Part shown: positions 8,744-17,719 of the stretch, one piece after another
Numbering within the stretch: the first letter of the stretch is position 1
Layout: the number at the start of each line of letters is the position of its first letter
DNA from: Paenibacillus guangzhouensis
GTDB taxonomy: Bacteria > Bacillota > Bacilli > Paenibacillales > Paenibacillaceae
NCBI RefSeq assembly: GCF_009363075.1
Contig: NZ_CP045293.1
Span: 5,491,501 to 5,555,500 of the forward strand
DNA: 64,000 nucleotides
Reading direction: 5' to 3'
Made by a program: the position numbers and the translations under genes
The notes under the pieces: model-generated
Database searches by the model: none
Seen by the model: the letters and a program-made list of their open reading frames with translations, nothing else
What the model was told of the DNA's origin: nothing

Positions 8744-9214
8744 TTACGCTGAACCTTCCGGCACCCTGCTGGACATATCAAAATCAACATCTTCAATAAA
8801 TTCGATCACTTCTCCATTGGGACTGTGAACAAGCGCGTTCGTGACGTGAAGCGGCGGTTCGCCGAGCGATAGGTGCGACGGTTCTACGAATGGCTTGGCG
8901 CCATACGCAAGCGCTCTCTGGTACATCACCTCGGCATCATCGACATAGAAAGCGAGATGCAGCAGTGCGCCGTGGGCTACCTCTTCATCCGACACGGCCT
9001 TCTTGCCTTGGGCGGGAATGACGGCGTCGTTATCGAAGATTTCAAGGCAAGTTCTTCCGTCAGGCGAGACCAGCATGGAAGCTTCTTGGATTTGGAAGGA
9101 AGGCAGGCTCCAGCGGTGACCCGTCTTGAACCCTAACACTTCCGTATAGAATGCAATCGTTGCTTGATAATCTTTGGCTTGAATGGCCACATGGGATAGA
9201 CCTTTAATGCTCAT
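8744..9214 (-). CDS. VOC family (glyoxalase/dioxygenase-like) protein
   Basis: 156 residues with two beta-alpha-beta-beta-beta modules of the vicinal oxygen chelate superfamily. Likely metal ligands are His8 (LSHVAIQ), His in LLHLAFYVDD and Glu in EVIEFIED. AGGAGG lies 7 bases before the ATG. It is divergent from the Lrp-family regulator at 9376, which may control it. The superfamily includes glyoxalase I, fosfomycin-resistance enzymes and dioxygenases; the sequence does not separate these. Confidence 0.8.
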   Translation of the reverse strand: MSIKGLSHVAIQAKDYQATIAFYTEVLGFKTGHRWSLPSFQIQEASMLVSPDGRTCLEIFDNDAVIPAQGKKAVSDEEVAHGALLHLAFYVDDAEVMYQRALAYGAKPFVEPSHLSLGEPPLHVTNALVHSPNGEVIEFIEDVDFDMSSRVPEGSA

Positions 9215-9375
9215 CCTACATCCTCCTCATATATCATGTATCTATTGTAATAGGATGAAGTTATGAGATGAATGCGAATAGTAAGGAGATTATCGTATAA
9301 TGCATAATGAATATAAGGTATTTTGGCCAAGGAGGTTTATTTTATAAAACCCCGGTCTGGAGGTGTATAGATTGT

Positions 9376-9819
9376 ATGGAATATTTGGAATATTTGATCG
9401 ATGACGTGGATCGCAAGATCATGCAATTGCTGCAGCGCAATGCGCGCATGCCAATTTCACAGATCAGCAAAGAAGTGTCGATGTCTCAACCATCCGTGAA
9501 AGAAAGAATCATGAAGCTGGAAGAAAGGAACATCATTTCCGGGTATTCTGCCGTATTCAATTTGCGGAATCTGAATCGAGGAACAACGACGTTCATCCTC
9601 TTCAAAACGGAACACTGCCAAGACATTGTTGATTTTTGCGAGGGTGCTAGAGAAGTAACAGATTTATACCGCATCAGCGGAGAATATAATTATCTGATCA
9701 AAGTGCAAACGACAAGCATTGAGGAACTCGCTCAGCTCCAAGACACGCTCACGAAGTTCGGCGTGTCCAAGTCGCATATTAGTATGAAAAATATGATCGA
9801 AAATCGGATATTACTCTAA
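9376..9819 (+). CDS. Lrp/AsnC family transcriptional regulator
   Basis: 147 residues: an N-terminal helix-turn-helix (ARMPISQISKEVSMSQPSVK) and a C-terminal RAM ligand-binding domain with RISGEYNYLIKV. The frame is open back to 9307, but ATG 9376 is preferred. It has GGAGGTG at 9359-9365 and gives the standard family N-terminus. It is divergent from the VOC gene, the usual layout for a local regulator. It is related to the Lrp gene at 55046 in this window (RISGEHNYLLKV at the equivalent place). These regulators usually sense amino acids. Confidence 0.85.
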   Translation: MEYLEYLIDDVDRKIMQLLQRNARMPISQISKEVSMSQPSVKERIMKLEERNIISGYSAVFNLRNLNRGTTTFILFKTEHCQDIVDFCEGAREVTDLYRISGEYNYLIKVQTTSIEELAQLQDTLTKFGVSKSHISMKNMIENRILL

Positions 9820-9849
9820 AATAGAGGATCGAAGAGGTCAGGCAGACAG

Positions 9850-9879
9850 AATAGGCCATCCCGCCAAGGATGGCCTATT
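9850..9879. terminator. Hairpin between convergent Lrp and DUF4097 genes
   Basis: A perfect 12-bp inverted repeat, AATAGGCCATCC / GGATGGCCTATT, with a 6-base loop lies between two convergent genes. The T-tract is weak on both strands, so it is probably but not certainly a shared terminator. Confidence 0.6.
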
Positions 9880-9930
9880 AATTTGTAGTGAAAGATCAAG
9901 CCGGGAACCATCATGAAGGTTTGTTTATGA

Positions 9931-10635
9931 TTACTTATTCTGCAGGACCTTGCCTTTTACCTCGCCGATTTTAACTTCTCCGTTACCAGACTGCGTAATC
10001 GACGCATCTTTGGCCACATCGTTGATGTCCAGGCTGCCGTCACCCACATGAATCTCGGCAGAGCCTTCTACATGATCGATAACCATATGTCCATTGATAT
10101 TGTGAATGACGACATCAGATCCAATATTGCGAACGGTAATATCTCCATCCCGATTGTCGATGTCAAGCGAGCCGGATACGTTCGACGCTTGAATATTACC
10201 GTTGATATTGTCAATTTTGGCGTTGGACGATAGATCTGATATATGGATATTGCCGTCCCGATGAGACATAATGTCCAGTTGAAGTTGCTTCGGCACTTTG
10301 ATGTCCAAGTCCACCGCCCCAGATCCCATAGCTAGGAATTGCCCTCTAAACTGCGCATCCAGATTAGCGATCTCTCCCTGTGCCTCAAGTTTAAGTTCTA
10401 ATTTATCCATGCTGACCCCATTGACCTTAGCGAGTGCTGCGACTTCGATCTGATCCGAATCGGAGCTGCCTGTAATCCTAATCTCCCCATTTCGATGATC
10501 AATGACGAGCTTGGTCAGAGCATTTACGGGTAGTTCCAGCTTCTTCGTCGCTGTTTCTTCTTTTGCTCCGCAGGCAGTAATCATCAGCAATAGGGCCAGC
10601 AGCATCGTGCTAAGTGTCATTTTCATTATTTTCAT
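9931..10635 (-). CDS. DUF4097-like lipoprotein
   Basis: 234 residues. A signal peptide ends in the lipobox ITAC, so the protein is probably lipid-anchored at Cys22 on the outer face of the membrane. The mature part is a repetitive beta-rich domain (NGEIRI, DGNIHI, NGNIQA, DGDITV, NGHMVI, DGSLDI, NGEVKI) typical of DUF4097, a right-handed beta-helix-like fold common in Gram-positive envelope-stress loci. GGAGG lies 11 bases before the ATG. It is last in a three-gene operon after an ABC permease and ATPase, opposite a sensor kinase. A role in envelope stress sensing or protection is inferred from context. Confidence 0.8.
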   Translation of the reverse strand: MKIMKMTLSTMLLALLLMITACGAKEETATKKLELPVNALTKLVIDHRNGEIRITGSSDSDQIEVAALAKVNGVSMDKLELKLEAQGEIANLDAQFRGQFLAMGSGAVDLDIKVPKQLQLDIMSHRDGNIHISDLSSNAKIDNINGNIQASNVSGSLDIDNRDGDITVRNIGSDVVIHNINGHMVIDHVEGSAEIHVGDGSLDINDVAKDASITQSGNGEVKIGEVKGKVLQNK

Positions 10636-10666
10636 ATAAGACTATCCTCCGTATTATGATTCTCTA

Positions 10667-11602
10667 TCAAGCAACATCTCGCTTAACGAATAAAGGATAC
10701 GAAATTAAATGCATGATCGCGAGATGAAGTCCAATGAACACCAAGGAATATCCAAGCGTTACCCCATCAACAGAAGGATCCCCATATAGGTACGACGTAA
10801 GGTCCGTATGAGAGAAGATGAAGTATTTCGTCCAGGCCCAGCCATCCATTGCGATCGCGATGATGAATCCGGTAAGCGAGGTGAGCAGGGAAATTACAAT
10901 GGAAAAGGTTGTGCTCCGAAAAGCGGCAGAAGTCATGAAAGCGAGCGTTGTTGCAATCAGCAAGAACGGAATATCTAGCACATACGTTGCTAGTAGTGCC
11001 TGCAGCATTGGAACTTCACCTACGGCATGACCCTTCACATAGAAATAGCTATCCGCTAATCCATCAAAGCCGAATATGAAGCCTCCAAGGAGTACGGACA
11101 CGAGTATGCCGGCTGCGGATAACAGCAGTCCAAACAGGATTGTGGCGATGTACTTGGACATATAGATCTTGGTTCGACTCGCCGATCGGGTCAACAGCAG
11201 CTTAATCGTGCCGGATACGAATTCGGCGGCGACAATCTCGCCTGCAATCAAGATGGAGATGAGGGATGCCGCAAAAATAATATTTCGCGCCTGGTTCACA
11301 GCAAAACTCCATGCATTGGTGTTAGGCGGAATGTTTTGCTGGAGATAATATTGATTCAACACGATATGTTTCTCGGCCTGTTTGATTTCAATCTCCAACG
11401 GGTCCGGTTTGGTAGCCTCCTGGCGAAACCTATCATTGTCTTGTTCGAGCTGAGTCCTCCAGTTCTCGTGTGTAGCACCGCCTCCGGTCGTTTTTAAATT
11501 CACGATTTGTAGTAAGACGTACACTAGGACGATTGCAACCATCACCCACGTACGCTTCCGTTTATAGATCTTCATATTCTCGTTGCGAATGAATGGAATC
11601 AA
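10667..11602 (-). CDS. ABC-2 type transporter permease
   Basis: 311 residues with six predicted helices. A large outer loop of about 80 residues between the first two helices contains a Glu/Gln-rich segment. The fold matches ABC-2 permeases of the drug or lantibiotic export/immunity type (SAASLISILIAGEIVAAEFVSG-like region around helix 2). Its start overlaps the stop of the ATPase gene by 4 bases (ATGA), so the two subunits are translationally coupled. A DUF4097 lipoprotein follows. The substrate is unknown. Confidence 0.85.
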   Translation of the reverse strand: MIPFIRNENMKIYKRKRTWVMVAIVLVYVLLQIVNLKTTGGGATHENWRTQLEQDNDRFRQEATKPDPLEIEIKQAEKHIVLNQYYLQQNIPPNTNAWSFAVNQARNIIFAASLISILIAGEIVAAEFVSGTIKLLLTRSASRTKIYMSKYIATILFGLLLSAAGILVSVLLGGFIFGFDGLADSYFYVKGHAVGEVPMLQALLATYVLDIPFLLIATTLAFMTSAAFRSTTFSIVISLLTSLTGFIIAIAMDGWAWTKYFIFSHTDLTSYLYGDPSVDGVTLGYSLVFIGLHLAIMHLISYPLFVKRDVA

Positions 11603-12510
11603 TGTTCTTCTCCTCCCGTTATTTCCATGAACTTCTCTTCCAGCGTCTTCTGGATCGCGTGGACGCCATATACATTAATTCCAGCACCCATTAGCTCCCG
11701 ACTAATGTCAGGGATTTGCGTCTTGGCGATGACGATTTGGATATGTCGTTGATCGGTCGTGATGACATCACCGGACAGGATTGATTGCAGGATCTGCACC
11801 GCTAAATCCGGTCGGTCGACCTCGAAACGGACTTGAGTTCGTTCATCATCTGCCATATCCGATATTTTGTGAATGCCAACCAGCTTCCCTTGCTGTAGAA
11901 TCGCAACGCGGTCGCACATCATCTCCATTTCGGACATCAGGTGGCTGGAGATCATAATGCCCACTTCTTCGTTTTGAGCCAGATGCTTCAAATGACGTCT
12001 CAGCTCGCGAATCCCAGCCGGGTCAAGACCGTTGGTCGGCTCGTCGAGCACGAGCAGGGAAGGCTTGTGAACGAGAACGACAGCAAGACCTAAGCGCTGC
12101 CGCATGCCTAGGGAGTAGGTGGCGACCTTATCGTTGATACTGTGCTCTAATCCAACGAGGGCAACGACTTCCCGGATTCTTGCGTCTGTCACGCCTGGCG
12201 TCATACGGGAGAAGTGAATCAGATTATCATATCCGGATAAATATTTGTACAAATCGGGGTTCTCCACGATCACACCTACATGCCTCATGGCTTGCTCAAA
12301 ATGTGCATGAGCGTCTGTACCGTCAATTCGTACGTGGCCGCCCGACTTGGACATGAGGCCGACGATCATTCGAATCGTCGTCGTTTTCCCTGCTCCGTTG
12401 GGACCGAGGAGTCCTAGGATTTCTCCCTTTTCCATGTCCAGCGTCAGTTGATCGACAATGGTCTTGTTTCCAATTTTTTTCGTAAGATTACGAATTTGCA
12501 GTAGCGACAA
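11599..12510 (-). CDS. ABC transporter ATP-binding subunit
   Basis: 303 residues from TTG 12510, which has AAAGGAG upstream with an 8-base spacer. An earlier in-frame TTG lacks a binding site. Walker A GPNGAGKT (36-43), signature SLGMR (133-137), Walker B LVLDEP (153-158) and the H-loop SSHLMSEME are all intact. It is of the BcrA/CcmA type that pairs with ABC-2 permeases in antimicrobial peptide export or immunity. It is first gene of the operon and divergent from the kinase/regulator at 12660 across a 149-base promoter region. Confidence 0.9.
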   Translation of the reverse strand: MSLLQIRNLTKKIGNKTIVDQLTLDMEKGEILGLLGPNGAGKTTTIRMIVGLMSKSGGHVRIDGTDAHAHFEQAMRHVGVIVENPDLYKYLSGYDNLIHFSRMTPGVTDARIREVVALVGLEHSINDKVATYSLGMRQRLGLAVVLVHKPSLLVLDEPTNGLDPAGIRELRRHLKHLAQNEEVGIMISSHLMSEMEMMCDRVAILQQGKLVGIHKISDMADDERTQVRFEVDRPDLAVQILQSILSGDVITTDQRHIQIVIAKTQIPDISRELMGAGINVYGVHAIQKTLEEKFMEITGGEEH

Positions 12511-12659
12511 TGCAACCACTCCTTTAATTAGCAAATCGAATGAGATATAATTTTCCGTATTCTGGTGGATTTATCTCAGCCACCAACAAACTACCAGAAC
12601 TGCTGTCATAAAGCCGAGTTACAAGGCGTCATAACCTGATATGACAAGGGAAATCGGGC

Positions 12660-14522
12660 ATGTTCAGGCAGTTTATTGATCATTTCAATCGATTGAACGG
12701 AGTTGTACATATGCGTTTATGGATGAAAGACCGGTGGTCTTGGCAGGATTGGGCGATGCTAGCGATTCGTATGCTGTGGGTCGTCGCAGTCATTATTTTG
12801 ATGTATCAGGATCAGCCTTCCTTTCCATTTTGGATGGTATTTGTTCCTCTTTTGCTGTGTCATCTTGTTCCTTTTATATTCGTGAAGGGCCACTACTATC
12901 TATATCTGACCGTTGAGTGCTTGCTCGCTGGCGGTGTATCCTTATATCTTGCTTACGATTTTGGATTGATAAGATTGTTCCCGCCGGCTCTCTTCACGAT
13001 CGCTTTCTATAGCCGGGGGCGAGCCCACTGGTGCTCGCTGCCTGTCGCCGTGACACTGTTCGTGCTGAGCGCGGGAGATTCCGTTAGCTCATCGTTGTCA
13101 CACCCAGTCGTGTGGCAGAGCTTACTGGATGCGTTTATTTTCTATGGCGTAAGCTATGCGCTGCAAAAAGGAGCCATAGCGATCCATACCATCAAGCATA
13201 AGCTTGTGCTGATCAGAGAGCAGTATGTGATTCTGGAGCAGTATTCTTCACAAATCGAGAAAATGACGCTGCTGGAGGAACGTTATCGGATGGCCCGCGA
13301 GCTGCATGATACAATGGGCCATACGTTTACTTCCATGATTCTTGGAATGGAGACATTGAAGTCCCATATTCATTCGAATGAAGGGGAAGTTAAGCTGCAG
13401 CGTATGCTCAAGCTGGCAAGAACGGGGTTAGACGATATTCGCCGTCAAGTGCATCAGATGGATCCGATCGAGGAGGCACTGCCGTTAGATCGATCGCTGC
13501 TTCAGATCATGGATGAGTTTAAGACGAACACAGGGATCCGGGTTGTATTTCGCACAATGGGCGAGCCATATCCTGTGGTGAAGCAGGGCAAGCTGGCGCT
13601 TCATCGCTGTCTGCAGGAGGCGCTAACCAACTCCAGCCGCCATGGGCAGGCGAGCACGATTCAAGTCCTTCTTCAATATGATCCTGCGCAGTTGATGCTG
13701 CAGGTACAGGATAATGGTAAGGGTACGGATAGCCTTCAGTATGGATTCGGTCTGACAGGTATGAAGGAACGACTGGCCTCAATGCAAGGCAAGCTCTATA
13801 TCCATTCGCAGGCTGATGCCGGCACGGTGATGGCCTGTACGTTGCCGAACACGTCTCATGACAGTGGACAAAGCATCAAGATTTTGTTGGTGGATGATCA
13901 ACCGTTGGTCCGCGAAAGTCTGAGATTGTTGTTGGGAGAAGAACGGGATTTTGAAGTGACGGTCGTTGGAGACGGCAAGCAAGCCATCCAGCAATGTGGG
14001 AAGGATCGTCCCGACATTGTATTAATGGACATTAACATGCCCGAGATGGACGGGATTGAGGCTACCAAGTCTTTGAAAGAGAAATGGCCGGACATTCGGA
14101 TCATCATGATCACAACAATCGAGGATGTCACCTTAGCGGCTGAAGCGCTTCGTATAGGAGCGGAAGGCTACCTGCTGAAATCGATACATCCTAAGGAATT
14201 AGCCGCAACGGTTCGGCTTGTATATGGCGGGGGGACCATGATTTCGCAGGACATGGCCTATCAATTGTTTCAATTTCATAAGGGGGATCAGGCACCGAAT
14301 CCATACGAGCTGACTGAACGGGAGATCGATGTTCTACGGTGCTTGACGGAAGGGCTTCGTAACAAGGAAATTGCGCAAAATTTGCATTTGTCAGAAGGTA
14401 CGATACGCAATTATATCTCATCTATCTATCTAAAATTGCAAGTAAATGGCCGTGAAGAGGCAGTAGAGAAGGCAAAACTGGAGTGTCTGATTCATCGGAA
14501 TCCGGTAGGTTCGTCCCGGTAA
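12660..14522 (+). CDS. Fused sensor histidine kinase and NarL-type response regulator
   Basis: 620 residues. Five or six helices lie at 30-175, followed by a HisKA_3 domain with RELHDT (His216) and an ATPase domain with N-box Asn324, DNGKG (351-355) and GFGLTGM (362-368). A receiver domain follows at 406-525 with acidic pair Asp412/Asp413, phosphoacceptor Asp457 and Lys507. A LuxR-type DNA-binding domain ends the protein at 548-605. Kinase and regulator of this class are normally separate proteins. Here the DNA-binding domain would be tied to the membrane. Adding one A at the AAA run near 13870-13872 would split the frame into a kinase with its own stop and a regulator starting at ATG 13858. 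The fusion may therefore be a recent single-base loss or a sequence error. The start could also be ATG 12711 (GGAG upstream). The divergent ABC/DUF4097 operon is the obvious target. Confidence 0.87.
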   Translation: MFRQFIDHFNRLNGVVHMRLWMKDRWSWQDWAMLAIRMLWVVAVIILMYQDQPSFPFWMVFVPLLLCHLVPFIFVKGHYYLYLTVECLLAGGVSLYLAYDFGLIRLFPPALFTIAFYSRGRAHWCSLPVAVTLFVLSAGDSVSSSLSHPVVWQSLLDAFIFYGVSYALQKGAIAIHTIKHKLVLIREQYVILEQYSSQIEKMTLLEERYRMARELHDTMGHTFTSMILGMETLKSHIHSNEGEVKLQRMLKLARTGLDDIRRQVHQMDPIEEALPLDRSLLQIMDEFKTNTGIRVVFRTMGEPYPVVKQGKLALHRCLQEALTNSSRHGQASTIQVLLQYDPAQLMLQVQDNGKGTDSLQYGFGLTGMKERLASMQGKLYIHSQADAGTVMACTLPNTSHDSGQSIKILLVDDQPLVRESLRLLLGEERDFEVTVVGDGKQAIQQCGKDRPDIVLMDINMPEMDGIEATKSLKEKWPDIRIIMITTIEDVTLAAEALRIGAEGYLLKSIHPKELAATVRLVYGGGTMISQDMAYQLFQFHKGDQAPNPYELTEREIDVLRCLTEGLRNKEIAQNLHLSEGTIRNYISSIYLKLQVNGREEAVEKAKLECLIHRNPVGSSR

Positions 14523-14627
14523 CCGGACGTTAGACGCATTGTTCCAGAAGTATGATGGAGAGTAAAATAATAGGAACATGCGAATCGGGGCAATCAGCCG
14601 GTGAAGGATAAGGAAAGGCGGGAGACG

Positions 14628-16304
14628 ATGAACTCACGACAGGAAGAAGCGCTGGAAGAGATGAAGGCGGCGATTTATGAATGGTTCGATGAGCAGGAGA
14701 AACGAAAGGACGTGGAGGACGCGGTCAAGCGTACCACACTGCAAATAGGCATCTTTAACGACATGGAGTTAGATTACAGGCCGGGTAGGACGATCGTGGA
14801 TAGCTCAGGCTTTGGAGGGAACGATGCAGGGCGTAAGTCGATGAAGGCGTCACCTTTTACGCGGGAGCAGGTCTTGCACGAGGTACAGCCGCGGCTTGTG
14901 GATATCGTCAAGGAGAGGCTGAACAAGCTGAAGACGCAGGTCTTGATCGACTACCGGTTCACCTTACAGGGATCCTTCGCAACGACAGACGGACCTGTAA
15001 AATTAACGGTGCTTGACGTCGTATATGAAGAGAAAAAGCAGCAGCTGTTGGAGCGGGTTGCTTCTTATATCGAGAATAAGCTGGAGAAGGGGGTCTATCC
15101 GACCAAGCCGCTGGAAACCTTCTTCCTGACGCGCCATATGTTGGATCCGAATTTGTTCCCCGTGCCGGACGTCGGAAGAACGATTGCTTTATTTGACCGA
15201 ATTCAGGAGCTGAACAAAGAACGCACGCAAGCGCTGAGGGAGCATCGAGGCGATATCATTCGGGCTTTGAAGCACTGGGCAGAGGATATATTCCTGCCGC
15301 GCTATTATGATGTCACCCGTTCCGAATACAGAACCAATGAATATACCATCAAGCCGGATGCGGTATTAACGCATGTGGATGAGCCGAACCAGCCGATCGA
15401 CCTGCTGTTGTACGGCGCGGTGATGATCCTTCGTTACGAGCCGAACTACAGCAAAGATAAGGGCAAGACGTTCTTGGAGCTTGCGAAGCAGCTTGGCAGC
15501 GGCAGAGCAGGGCGCATGCTGAAGGAAGGAAGCGACAGCTTCGCGCCGGAAGACGTGCATTTGCGCGACGAGTTGGTGGAGTGCAAGGCCAACGATGTAT
15601 TCTCCACGATGACAATAGTGATCCGCCAAGAGGAAGCAGGAGCGTACGAGCGAGCGATTGTATTCATACTCTCTTTGTTACGGAAGGGTTTCCCGAAGAG
15701 CTACAAAATCAAACTAAAATCCAGCATGAGAGAAGCATTGCCTATCAAAGGGCTGGCAAAATCGGATACGCATCGTTTTTTCGCGAATGCGCTAGCTTAT
15801 ACAGAACTGCATCCGTTGCTCGAGGAGTACGCTCGCGAGGCGATGGAACAATTCGAATGGTACGAGGATACCGAAAGTGAGAAGAGCGTCATGCCGGGCA
15901 GTTATGCCGTATTCGGGCTGGGGCTCACGGACGAGCGGTATTTCCCGCTAGTCGAAGCTTACATGGCGCTTGTGGATGAGGAGCATCAGCTGATGCAGGA
16001 CAAGTTCACGACTGTTTTCGCCGAGACCCATGGCATAACCGAACGCTCGGTGTCCGCCTTGGTCGCTTGTCTGCGCTGCTCCCATGATTCACTGAAGCTG
16101 AAGATCCAGCCAGAGCTGGAGAATGAGGACAAGCTGGCGCTGCTGGTGCAGCATGTCGAGGATTTGCCGGATTACGAGGCGGAGCGGGTGCTGTACCCGA
16201 TCTGGGGCAAGACGGAGAAGCTGGCTGCCTCGGCCCGCAAGGCGCAGGAACCGCGCAAGGAGCTGTTGCTTCGATTGCTCAAGGCGGCAGGACAAGAGAT
16301 ATAA
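14628..16304 (+). CDS. Large soluble protein of unknown function
   Basis: 558 residues, no signal peptide or membrane helix, rich in Glu, Lys and Leu and predicted mostly helical. I do not recognise it with confidence; it may belong to one of the DUF families of uncharacterised Bacillota proteins (DUF6138 is a possibility I could not verify). ATG 14628 has AGGAAAGG 9 bases upstream. An in-frame GTG at 14601 has only a poor site. A SUKH-domain protein follows after 91 bases on the same strand, so the two may form a unit. No catalytic motif is visible. GC content is like its neighbours. Confidence 0.75.
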   Translation: MNSRQEEALEEMKAAIYEWFDEQEKRKDVEDAVKRTTLQIGIFNDMELDYRPGRTIVDSSGFGGNDAGRKSMKASPFTREQVLHEVQPRLVDIVKERLNKLKTQVLIDYRFTLQGSFATTDGPVKLTVLDVVYEEKKQQLLERVASYIENKLEKGVYPTKPLETFFLTRHMLDPNLFPVPDVGRTIALFDRIQELNKERTQALREHRGDIIRALKHWAEDIFLPRYYDVTRSEYRTNEYTIKPDAVLTHVDEPNQPIDLLLYGAVMILRYEPNYSKDKGKTFLELAKQLGSGRAGRMLKEGSDSFAPEDVHLRDELVECKANDVFSTMTIVIRQEEAGAYERAIVFILSLLRKGFPKSYKIKLKSSMREALPIKGLAKSDTHRFFANALAYTELHPLLEEYAREAMEQFEWYEDTESEKSVMPGSYAVFGLGLTDERYFPLVEAYMALVDEEHQLMQDKFTTVFAETHGITERSVSALVACLRCSHDSLKLKIQPELENEDKLALLVQHVEDLPDYEAERVLYPIWGKTEKLAASARKAQEPRKELLLRLLKAAGQEI

Positions 16305-16395
16305 CAGGTAACGGCGTCTCTTATTGTGATTTTTTCTGTGATACAATAGTCAAAAATGATAAAAATTGGAAACTATTAAAGTGTGGGGAGAGGGG

Positions 16396-16863
16396 ATGGA
16401 ACTGATGTATGAGCAATTGAAGGACAAACTGAGTAAGGAAAACTACCTGAAATGGTTTCCTGGCCATGGAGCGGAAGAGCAATGGATTGCGGAAGTGGAA
16501 GAGGAGTTAGGGCTCAGCTTGCCTCCGTCTTACCGCTGGTGGTTAAAGCATTATGGCAATGCTCAATTGCACGGCGCGTATATTCTCGCGGTCGGTTCTC
16601 CGGAACATCGCGAATATGACGACAGCGACATGCTCTACATCCATCGGTTGAACCTGGCAGAGGATTGGTGGGTCAGCCAGTTCCCTCACCGAATCGACTT
16701 GTTCGTTCCGGATGGCGACGAGCTTTATTTCTTTGATACGTCTATCAGAGACGAGCAGGGCGAATTCCCGGTCATGCGTTATGATCTCATGAATGATATG
16801 ATCGATCTATATGCTCCGTCGTTCGCGGCGTTTCTGGAACGGTTGATCGACGAGACGAATTAA
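16396..16863 (+). CDS. SMI1/KNR4 (SUKH) domain protein, possible immunity protein
   Basis: 155 residues covering a single SUKH domain: EEELGLSLPPSYRWWLKHYG near the N-terminus is the typical helix, and the C-terminal part ends in a hydrophobic helix (APSFAAFLERLI). SUKH proteins often neutralise toxins of contact-dependent or polymorphic systems, though many are stand-alone. ATG 16396 is chosen because GGGGAGAGGGG lies just upstream; the frame extends to a TTG at 16366 without a site. It follows the unknown 558-residue protein. No toxin gene with a recognisable nuclease or pore domain is visible nearby, so an immunity role is only a family-based suggestion. Confidence 0.75.
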   Translation: MELMYEQLKDKLSKENYLKWFPGHGAEEQWIAEVEEELGLSLPPSYRWWLKHYGNAQLHGAYILAVGSPEHREYDDSDMLYIHRLNLAEDWWVSQFPHRIDLFVPDGDELYFFDTSIRDEQGEFPVMRYDLMNDMIDLYAPSFAAFLERLIDETN

Positions 16864-16875
16864 GATGTGCAGAGC

Positions 16876-16914
16876 AGAGCCGACACTCGCTATCGATAAG
16901 CAAATGTCGGCTCT
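16876..16914. terminator. Hairpin between convergent genes
   Basis: AGAGCCGACA / TGTCGGCTCT is a perfect 10-bp inverted repeat with a 19-base loop between the convergent SUKH and DUF4062 genes. Neither strand has a T-tract after it, so termination is only suggested by position. Confidence 0.4.
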
Positions 16915-16935
16915 CCGGCCTACAAAGCCCAGTGT

Positions 16936-17526
16936 TTACTTGTATTTCTCTAACTCCGCATTCAACCTGGCATTTTCTTTTACCAACTCCGCGTTTTCAG
17001 CCCACAATCTTTGCGCTTCTGCGACATCCTTGCTAGATACCCAGCCGGATAGATCGTCTCTTCTTGCATACCCAGGCAGTTGATCACGAATCACCATTCT
17101 AATGTGTTGTTCATTATCAGCATGATAGGTAGGCACTTCTTCGAACACGGATTGCTTAAATGCTTGGAACTCTTGATAGTACCGCGTTTCGGTAAAATCG
17201 AATGTCTTCTGCCTCAATGCTTCATCCGTGACGGCAAAGGCAAATCGAGGCTTGCCGATTTCTCCAGCATAATCATATTCCCAATGCGTATAGCTCTTCG
17301 AGTCATCCGGAATTAAGGTGCCGTACAGCCCACCGAGAATGAGGATGTAGACATCGCTTTCATTGATCCACCGTTTAATCGTCTCCATGTTATGTCTGTC
17401 CTTGTAGACTAGCTCTACGCCAGCAGGGATGTGGCCGGCTCTCAGGATAGCTTCTACGGCGGTTTGACGTTCCATGATCAGGTCAGAGAACGTCGACGAT
17501 ATGTAAACTTGCAATTTTTTTCTCAT
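16936..17526 (-). CDS. DUF4062 domain protein with C-terminal coiled coil
   Basis: 196 residues. The N-terminus KLQVYISSTFSDLIMERQT with GVELVYKDRH and SDVYILILGGLYG is the DUF4062 fold, a TIR-like alpha/beta domain. It usually sits at the N-terminus of STAND/NB-ARC or other signalling and defence proteins. Here it stands alone, followed by a 30-residue heptad-like helix (DVAEAQRLWAENAELVKENA) that could mediate oligomerisation. No ATPase or repeat domain is attached. The gene is monocistronic and convergent with the SUKH gene. It may be a truncated or partner-dependent version of a defence sensor; function unknown. Confidence 0.78.
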   Translation of the reverse strand: MRKKLQVYISSTFSDLIMERQTAVEAILRAGHIPAGVELVYKDRHNMETIKRWINESDVYILILGGLYGTLIPDDSKSYTHWEYDYAGEIGKPRFAFAVTDEALRQKTFDFTETRYYQEFQAFKQSVFEEVPTYHADNEQHIRMVIRDQLPGYARRDDLSGWVSSKDVAEAQRLWAENAELVKENARLNAELEKYK

Positions 17527-17719
17527 AGGTCACCTACATGCATTAAAATTAATATAAATCATAGCGTCAGCTTACTTTATATGTCAATCGTGCTAAAGTC
17601 TTACCATTCTAGCGAATTGCCGCCCATTCCAGGCTAGCGCCGTTCCCCGGACAGGTGTCTAGGCATAGGAATAAGCAAATAGGAACACTAACCCACGAGC
17701 GAGGATGGTGGACATTTCG

